Source: Doris montereyensis (lineage: Eukaryota > Mollusca > Gastropoda > Nudibranchia > Dorididae). Taken from it: DNA of 64,000 nt. Positions 40,313 to 49,200 of this stretch are shown here, piece after piece (position 1 is the stretch's first letter; each line of letters opens with the position of its first letter). The position numbers were made by a program, and so were the translations under genes. Under the pieces are notes generated by a model that was not told where the DNA came from, did no database searches, and saw nothing but the letters and a program-made list of their open reading frames with translations. The DNA lies in contig JAXRKP010001362.1 of assembly GCA_037039925.1 (NCBI GenBank), positions 27,501 through 91,500 of the forward strand, read 5' to 3'.

Positions 40313-40939
40313 CAGAGAGGAGAAAATTTGTCTTGAGACAAAGAATACACATGTAATTGTGCGTGTGGCAGCTGAAAAGTAATGCAGTCGTTAATATCTC
40401 AATCTCAAAAAGTATTGAATGGAAAAAACATGTACCTGTGTCAGTGTGTCACATTAATAAAGCTCACGGTGTTGGCTCCAAGATAAAAACGTTATTTTTC
40501 AAGATAGCCCCCATGTCTTTTGACACAGACGCACCAAAGATTTACTAGTAGTACTAGTCCTATGTTGGAAACAATTAAAAAAAGAATTTTTTTAGTCTTT
40601 CGAATTCACAATGCCACACGATTGGCTCATGTCTGGAACCAGACCACAGGCGGTCGGTTTTTCCTACTTGGTTAGTGTATGTGGAAGTGGAAATTAATGA
40701 CAGTAGACACCCAGTTTCTAACTCACTATCCAATTTCAAACCAAATTCAATTTTCCAGCCATTCAATTGAATTTGTTTCTGACCCAAATGGGACAAACAC
40801 CCCAGTGTAGGAAATCTAGAGGATCTACCCATAGCTTGTTTTACTGGAAAACAAATCTGTCCACCTTATGCGTCGATAGCACAGTTGCAGAGTGAATGAA
40901 GAGAAATCAAGATTCCTTAAGTGAAGTGAAAGAAGGAAA

Positions 40940-41060
40940 GGAACAAAGTTTGTGTAATTGAAATTTACACCATCCACCAATGTGGTGATCTCAGGATGAA
41001 TTAAAGAAACAGCAAGATAAAAATAAAAGCAAGAAGTAGGACCTACCAGCAGAACCCACA
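40940..41060 (-). mobile_element. Dispersed repeat family 3, minus-strand copy
   Basis: Complement shows GGTCCTACTTCTTGC, ATCTTGCTGTTTCTTTAATT and CATCCTGAGATCACCACATT, matching the other copies. Confidence 0.5.
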
Positions 41061-41450
41061 AGGAACGAAGTAGACATAGCACCAACGCTGGGAGTAAAAT
41101 AAACTAGTAGGACTATGAATGAGAACAGAAAGATTGACACCTACCGAAGAGGTTTGTAAATAAGAAAAAACAAAACAAAACCACCCAACACTAGGCCTGG
41201 GCATTGATCGTTTCCGGTTGATCACGAGCAGTAAACAATCAAGCAGCCTTGGTCACTGTAAATTACAGTGTAATCGAGCGCTCGGAACTTTGATCATGAT
41301 CCTAAACGACCGATGCGAGAGGGTTGTGACCGGGAACGACAGCGGAAAAACACTGCTTCAACTTCAATGAGGATGTGCGGGTGAGGTACTGACCAGGATT
41401 TAGTCCCTATATTAAATGGCCCTTGATTGTTCAATATCAATTATCATATA

Positions 41451-42474
41451 CAGTGGAACATGTTTAAACCCAAAACGGTTAAACCAAAAAGATCGATAAA
41501 CTGATAAACCAAACGGAATTGGAATCCCCGATCTTTTTTGTTAAATAAATAGCGATAAACCGAAATGGCCCTAGCGCTAAACCAAAATAAAAATTCACTG
41601 ATTTGCGGTCCAAAAAGTCAACCTACATCTTTGCCGTGCTAGACGTCCAAGAAGGCTACAATTACTAGGCTATACTATACACTATACATGTGTACAATTA
41701 CAATCACACGCAAGAGAGAGAAGTGGGGGAAGGGGAGGGGAGATGGGTGGCGTGATGCTACGGTCAATGGCTGCTGCACAGTGCACGAGAGGCAATTATC
41801 CGCGTGGCACCGATCAGTGATCGTCATAATAGGCTGGTTCACTGCACTGTCACTGATTACGGCCACACGCGACGGCATTCCATCACGAATGTGTAAGCTG
41901 TGTGTATGCGAGTGTACACCGTGCGTGTTGACGATTGTAATTTCCTTTCCACAATTGAATCTTCAGCCACGCGGATGTTTCTTGCTTTGCTCTTCAGTAC
42001 CACTACAACATGTGACTGACTAAATTCCATCCATAAATACGAAAATCATGTCGAAAAGAAAGCACAATGCGTATACCCTGCAGTTTAAGCAACAGTTGAT
42101 TAAAGAGGTTGACGGGGAACAGAGTAAAAGTGAGATATGCCGGAAACTTGGAATTCGAATTTTACTCACCATAATGGCTAAGAGGGAGCAGATAGAAAAC
42201 AAGGCTAGCAGCAGCACATTCTTTCAGCCTGCAACTAAGAAGATGAAGAAGTGCCGCCACTAAAACGTTGAGGCGGCGCTTTTATAAGACAAACGTGCAC
42301 ATCATAGGGTCCACGGCAGGCCATGCCATGTGCATAACGTCAAGGGAGACAACTCTAGAGAAATATTTTAATACATTATTACTTCCCTTTACCGAACGTC
42401 ATTTCCGAGGGACTAGCGCTAAACCGAAATACATTGACCGGTCCCGTCACTTTCGGTTTAAACGTGTTCCACTG
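41451..42474 (+). mobile_element. Pogo/Tigger-like element, 1.02 kb, with DNA-binding domain only
   Basis: Left end CAGTGGAACATGTTTAAACC; the complement of the right end is CAGTGGAACACGTTTAAACC, a 19 of 20 match. TA duplications flank it (41449-41450, 42475-42476). Subterminal words GGTTTA, GATAAACC and CTAGCGCTAAACC recur inside both ends. It carries one short CENP-B/pogo-type DNA-binding frame (42048-42263) and no DDE transposase, so it is non-autonomous. Confidence 0.85.
42048..42263 (+). pseudogene. Pogo/CENP-B-type helix-turn-helix remnant of a transposase
   Basis: 71-residue frame. It begins MSKRKHNAYTLQFKQQLIKE and continues with SEICRKLGI and LLTIMAKREQIENK, the pattern of the psq/CENP-B N-terminal DNA-binding domain found at the start of pogo/Tigger transposases. 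The second half of that domain and the whole DDE catalytic region are absent. The protein family is known to bind the ends of its own element; whether this fragment is expressed is unknown. Confidence 0.75.
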
Positions 42475-43144
42475 TAGCTACATGTATTTTTTAGACATGG
42501 TTGAAATGATACCGTGGCAGTCCCGCCATGTCTTCCTGTCATCAGTCTAAAAACTTAGCTGATCACAGCCAGAAGGAATCGAACAGGCATTTATTTGATA
42601 GTGATAGTTTGGGATTAGAATGACACATTTGCTCGATGCTACGAGCCATTGAGCAGACTCTAAATGAAAGTATCGATAGGTGGCAGTATTTCATCTCTAA
42701 ACAAGGATTATATTAGTCGAGACTAATGTGTTAAGTATTGACTTATGAATTTGCTCGATGCTATGATCAACGCCACGAGTCTATGGTCACTGTTTGAGCA
42801 TCGAATCTTTTATCAAGAGCGATTGAATAATTCTTGAGGCTCGCCCAGGCCTATCCAACACCAAAACAACAGGACTTGACAATTGAGGCAATATCAAACG
42901 ATCGTTTTTTTCGAAGTTGACAAATGACACATGCCTTAGTAATAATGTACATTAATTTCAATGGTGCAAGACAAACGGACTCATCCGACATTGAAGTTAA
43001 GATAATGTAATAACTAAAATGCGTGCCAATCATGCATGGAAAAATATACCTGACATGGCTGAAAAACAAGACTTCACTTTGAACTTACAAAGAAACAAGA
43101 CAAAAGAAGAAACAATAAAACAGATTGAAACATTCAAATCATAA

Positions 43145-43150
43145 TTTATT
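43145..43150 (-). terminator. Candidate polyadenylation signal AATAAA overlapping the RPS10 stop
   Basis: On the minus strand CAATAAATTATG gives both the TAA stop and AATAAA. No other AATAAA is seen in the next 200 bases, and a T/GT-rich stretch follows at 43080-43115. If used, the 3' UTR would be only about 10-30 bases. Confidence 0.5.
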
Positions 43151-43202
43151 GTCCACTTGGAGCCCCGCCAAAGCCACCACGTGCCGCGACAAAACCTCCT
43201 CT
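43146..43202 (-). CDS. RPS10: RPS10 last coding exon
   Basis: Acceptor CTGTCCTCAG; encodes [18 protein letters not shown] and TAA. The Gly-rich tail with RGG-type repeats is typical of animal S10. The stop codon lies inside AATAAA (43150-43145). Confidence 0.93.
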   Translation of the reverse strand, partial: RGGFVAARGGFGGAPSGQ

Positions 43203-46200
43203 CTGAGGACAGAAAGTGAAAATAGATGATTACCATTATTATTGAAATAGAATACGGTAAATTTTTGTTTAAAAAATAAAAGTAATTTACCATCTTTTAC
43301 ATGCGGTTAATTCAGGGTGGATTAAATGGAAACGGCAAGATGAGAAAGTGATACAACATCATTCGATATAGGTTTGTTAGATTGCTTTACTCAGGACTAC
43401 TGTGTATATCCGAACGAGGTTACTAGTATACAGTAATTAAGAAAAGTTTCTTCAAGTCGTTACGGCACATAGAGCCGGAGTTTATGCCGGTTTATGTAGC
43501 ATTTGAGCGTAACAGGTGATAATAACAATCTCCTGGATAGGATGCTAGTCTGATGGATTTTTTAAAATCCCAAGCTAGTGCTTTGATGTGTTTCCCAAGA
43601 TTATATGATCCACATCAACAACTACGGTGATCTCAGGGCTTTTGGGAAGGATTTTAAATTCTGCCTGGACTGCCTTGTAAACAAACAAGGGATCTTTAAC
43701 ATGCACAGAATAGTGTTGACATATGAATTTGCTCGATGCTATGATCAACGCCACGAGTCTATGGTCGTTTGAGCATCGAATCTTTCACCAAGAGCGATCG
43801 AATAATTCTCGTCCGTCTGTAGTCTTAAGTGTACATCCAGTTGATATCAATCATTTCAATACATTTGACATAGTGTAAAATAAGCATATCTTGTGTTACA
43901 AAACAACATCAATGACAACTACCACTGAAATCTATGCAGAACACTGTATTTATAAAAATAAAGGTTAAATCAGAAACCTCTACGCTACGCCTTTTTTGAA
44001 ATTGTAAATATGAGAAGAAGCTGGCAATTTAGCCAACAGGCCTGCCTACAAAAGCAAACAAGGATTGAGTTGAAAGAAAAAATCTTTGATTTAGAAATTT
44101 ACTGTTCTTTCTCAATCAAATAAAATTCAGACATGATATAAAAAAACAAGGGTCTTAAAAGCAAATCACCAAACAGCAGAAAAAAGGAGAACTTACAAAT
44201 TCAAGATTTGATGAACCAGCGCCGACTTCAGATTTCTTGTCACCACCACCTGAGAAGAGAAATACAATTTTAGGGATAAGAATAGTGAAACAAGACAGTC
44301 ATAATCAACCGTTATACAATGGGAACAAAATTAAGAAGGAAAACAAATTTATTTAAGTAGTAGCTGGAAAAATCATATACATTATGTAAACACGAAAATT
44401 CTGGGTGCAGGGTAAACCTGTACAGCGTAATTCAAATTCTGAGCCACACATAACATTATAAAAACTGAAAGAGTAAAAGATGGGAAGAGAGGGCTCATAA
44501 CAGTTTTAATAATTCAAAGCGAATGAGTCTAATTTGGTGATATAATGCAAAAAATCTTGACATACCAGGTCCAGCTTTTCTGTAATCTTGACGATCAGAA
44601 CCTGGTCCTGGTCTAGCACCACCTTCACCAGCTGTGGAACAAATAGTTAAAACAACAAATTAAACAAAGAAGGGAGAAAACAATGTTAGAATGACGCCAT
44701 TTGGCCTCCGTAAAAAGAAACAAGTTCTCCCGACTTAATAAAGGATCGACAGGGGAAAGGCTACAGTCCTGTTACAAGTGGTTTGAAAGGTAACCCAAAA
44801 GTCACATCCTTTTCACATCAGGAAAATTTCACATGGGCCCTTCAATCTTGGACAAATATTAATACATTGTACATCACTATGTAATCAAATAGAGTCTCCA
44901 TGACATGACGTTGTTAATGCGCAAAAGCTTTGTGTTTTTAGTGCACAACAGACGTATCCGATAACTCGCTCATTATACAATATTAATCAATGGTAGACCA
45001 ACCATTGTAATGTGCTATTAGCACTAAATACACACACACCCCCCCTTCTTTTTAGACATATTGTGCACTTCAAACACCTGTTTTCTATGAAAGCAGTGTT
45101 GGAAAAATATTAGGCATATATCTACAGTATACAATTTTTTGTGCTTTTCTGATGTTGTTTTCAGTTGACATGCTTTCTTTACTACCCTCTTCCCCCATGA
45201 ATATGGCAATGTAAACAATTACCGCAAAAAACCTTCAATATCAAAAGGTTTACTAATCCATAAATTGATAAAATTCTCCTGAACTTTTCAGTCAATGTTT
45301 AAAAGTGAAATGCTAGCTCATAAAAAAATAGGTTTTAGCATCAACTATCTTGGCCAGTTTGTCATACAGATGACAAAAAGGCCATGATCAAGCTCAGGAG
45401 TTTGAGGAAAAACTAAAAATTACAATGTGCCTTTTGAAAAATCTAACTAACCAGAAAACAAAAAATTATGAAGAGCATGGCATGTGACCCTTGACAACTG
45501 CAACAGATATTAACTAGTTCATTTAGTGATAACGTCTCAAGTAGATAGTAAAGTATTATTGTTTAAGGAGTTGACAAATTTCACGATTCCACATAAAAGA
45601 AACTTTAAGGTTTTGGATTTTGTTGTTAATAAACTATCTTGGCAAAGGTATTCCATTCTGCTTCCAATGGCAATGAATAAAACAAGACCAATGCACTATT
45701 TACAGAATAAAACTCAAAAATATCCAAAAAATATATACACATACACACTTAGTAAAACTTGTAAAGAACTACATCGACTGCAATTTATCTTCTTTCCTCA
45801 GCATTTCTAACAATCTACTCAGTATTTATTTCCACTGAAAGTTCAATACATGCTTTTATATTTGAAAATTTGGTACTCCATCTTTTGTGGCTTTTATGTG
45901 TATTTTGAAGTCATCAAAAATTTCCTATGGTCAATAATCATCATCACTGTACTAGGCTTCTAAACCTCCCGTATGGAACCGATAGTGTTACATTACAGCT
46001 TCAACAAAAATCAGAAAAGATTCTTATTATTTCCTCTGAAGCTTGCACTTTCAAAATTTGTAAGCTGTCTTGCAGTTTTGTAGTCCCGTAATCAGCATCA
46101 ATTTTTCGCAAGTTACAGGAAATTCGTAAAACTAGGAAAGTCTGCTATTATATTACACCCCCTCTCTCCTACACACACACTTTCTATGTCCTAATGGGTG

Positions 46201-49200
46201 TTCAGTACGAAAAACGTTACTTGGCAATTTAAATATTATTATCCTTGACAGATAGCTAACCAATATACACTGCATGTATTACCCCCCCAACACACATTTC
46301 CTACCGTGCGAATAGGTATTCTGTTTGATCGATGGCTCAGTATCCAGAAACTTGCCAGACGTTTCTCCAACCAAAATATGACTTATATGGAAAAGAATAC
46401 CCTTTGCGGCTGATCTAAGATATACTTCCACTTACCAGCCTTAGGACGGGCGGGTCTTGGTGCCTCAGAGCGAGTTTGTCTCTTCAAAGTTGCGGGAACA
46501 ATTTCAGCCGGCAAATGCAGAAAGTCTCTCAAATACTGGATGCCATCATTGGTCAAATACCAGTAATAATGACGCCATGAAAATTGTTCTCTGACATAAC
46601 CCTTGGATTTCAGGCTCTGGAACGAAAACAGGAAATATAATGCATTTCATGAGCTTTAAATATAAAAATCCTCTAACCCTGCACATAAAACAGAAGAAAA
46701 AAACTGATTATTTATAGGTATAGCATAGATATTTCTTCAACAATGTTCGCTCAGGTTTTTTTTTATCTCAGCAGAGTGAAGCTTAAAACAGCCAATAGAT
46801 TCAAGTAAAATAAAAAATCACTTCATTTTGAAAGAAATTCAATGGTACAGGGGGAAAATTCAAACCACAGAATTATAACAATATAATTTCTGCAAGTAAG
46901 ACATACTCTTGTAGCTATGTAGGGCCCACAGTAAGCTCAAGAAAGAAGGCTGAAATCATCTCTGGATTAAAAAACAGGAATTGTGATGCAATGTAGCGCC
47001 AACATTGATATAAAGAGACTATATCCTTCACTCTAGTGACATACAAGTTCACCGAGATCAAAAAGCTAAACTGAAACTAAATCCAGTGTGTTTGAACAGT
47101 TGTACTTACTGTAAGAGCCTTCATCACATGCAGGTTTGGAACATCAATTTCATTGTGCTTGGGCAGGTAAAAGCGTCCTTCTTTGCTACAAGAACACCCT
47201 CCTTGAAGAGGTATTCATAGATGAGAACTCTGTCCTTCTTTGGGATCAGCATCTTTCTGCTAAAAGGACAAGAGAGAAAAAAATGTAGGCCTATTGATCA
47301 GATCAAGTGTTTGTAATGAATTTACATTAGGCTCTGATGGGATGCGTCAGGGATGGTGATAAATATTAACTTAATGGCTGTACCTAACTAAAGACCTCCT
47401 TCGCCATTTAGAACTAGTGGAGTCAAGAAATTCTCTTTATAAATGATGCTTTTCCACAGTAGATCTAGACCCAAAGCTGCCAAGTTGACAAATGAGAGAA
47501 GGGAACAGACATGTAGAAAGGAGAGACTGAGACATGTTTTCTACTGACCCGGTCGTTTCAACATTTTGATTGAAAATGAGATCATAGATGAGACTTCTTT
47601 CACCAAACCGAGACAGCTAACAACTTACAAGACTGCACCGTTAAAGCAGATTTAGAAAAGAAGTACTACAAATTTCATCCACTGGGCTGCACTGCATTTA
47701 CAGGGCACCGACATGGCAGTTGTGGTAACCTAAGAAAATGCCGGCCCTTTATTTAGGGTGTGTTACGGTTGGCATGGGAAGCGTGAAGACCCTTTATTTA
47801 GGGCCAGACACCTAGGCTTTCCTTACATGGTTTATGATGTAGTCGGGGGCCTGTTTCTATCATCATGGGAATATGTTACCTGCAGACTGGACTCGGTCAT
47901 GTGATTAGCAAAAGGCGGTTGGACAATGTAGTGTGTGGTCGTGTAAAACAAAGACAGAGAATCAATAGATTAGATCTAATCTAGATCAATCTTTCTTTAA
48001 AATTACGGAGTGATTATTTTCACCCCGGCTGAAAATAAAATCTGATCTTATTTTCAGCTGTTTTTCCCCTCACCGGATCTCGTCCTAGAGACGAGATTCT
48101 CGCAGTTATCGGATCTTATTTTCAGCCGGTTTCTTCCCCCACCTCTCTCTCTCTGTGTTTTCTTCCATCCTCTCTCTCTTCTCTCTTGTGTGTTTTCTTT
48201 CCATTCTCTTTCTCCCTCTCTCTTTCTCTGTGTGTGTTTTCTTCCATCCTCTCTCTCTCTCTGTGTTTTCTTCCATTCTCCCTCCCCCTCCCTCTGTCTC
48301 TATCTATCTATCTGTGTGTGTTTTCTTCCATCCTCTTACTCTTCCATTCTCTCTCTCTCTCCAGTTTTTTCCATCACCCCTCTCTCTTACTCTTTCTTAT
48401 ACTAATCTAATACTGTCAATTTCCCGGGTGTTTTCTTCCATCATCTCTTTCTTTCTCTGTGTGTGTTTTCTTCCATTCTCCCTCCTCCCCTTCGCCTCTC
48501 TCCTCTTCTATCTCTCTGTGTGTGTTTTATTCCATCCTCTCACTCTTTCTCCCTCTTTCTCTGTGTGTGTTTTCTTTCCATTCTCTCTCCCTCCCCCTCT
48601 CTCTTTTACTAACCTAATACTGTCAATGTTTTCTTCCATCATCTCTCTTTCTCCCTCTCTCTCTGTGTGTGTTTTCTTCCATTCTCTCTCTCTCCCTCCT
48701 CTCCACCTCGCCCCCCATTCTCTCTCTCTTATCTCTGTGAATTCTTCTCAGCATATTTTTCAGTGTTTTCTTTCAAATGTTTTCCCCCCTTCTCTGTCTC
48801 TCTGTTTTTTCCATCCTTTTTTGAATCTGGTGTGGAGTGTGTTTTCTTTCATTCTTTTAAATCTAGTTCTAGATCTAACACAGAGAATAGATAATATTAA
48901 TAATAATATCAATAAATATTAATAATAGAGATCACAGTCAGTTCGGAGTTCTCAATGAGTCTTAAAATCACTACATCTGAAAATAAATCCGATAACTGCG
49001 AAATCTAGATTAGATCCTCGATGAAAAAGGAAACTAGATCTAGAATAGATCTCTAATAAATCCGTAACAATAATATCCAGCCAGTTCTGGAGTTCTCAAT
49101 CCAGGAAAACTTCTTTAAATTTACCCTTAAATTTAATATCTTAAAAATCAACCAACAACTAGATCTAGATCTATCTAGATTCTAAATCTAGATCTAGATA

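Larger units (their letters stand above)
41192..42853. mobile_element. hAT-like MITE, with a nested pogo-like element
   Basis: Ends in TAGGCCTGGGC at 41192 and its complement GCCCAGGCCTA at 42853, flanked by 8-bp sequences CCCAACAC (41184-41191) and TCCAACAC (42854-42861) that match at 7 of 8 positions, as expected for an 8-bp hAT target duplication. CTGGGC near the tip is typical of hAT ends. The internal words GATCATGATC-like and GAGCATCGAAT recur. A second partial copy of its right part lies at 43711-43812. No hAT transposase was seen. The element is interrupted at 41451-42474 by a younger insertion. Confidence 0.75.
43203..44196 (-). other. RPS10 intron 5: repeat fragments
   Basis: Holds a family 3 repeat (43300-43345), a SINE family 1 fragment (43440-43560), a SINE family 2 fragment (43605-43705) and a piece of the hAT-like MITE (43711-43812). 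Confidence 0.65.

Noticed and set aside
45900..45960. Box C/D snoRNA in RPS10 intron 3
   Set aside because: A box C-like GTGATGATG is present on the minus strand, but no box D with terminal stem could be placed.
48155..48922. A 255-codon frame in the CT-rich block
   Set aside because: Low-complexity translation of CT-rich repeats lying antisense in the RPS10 leader intron.
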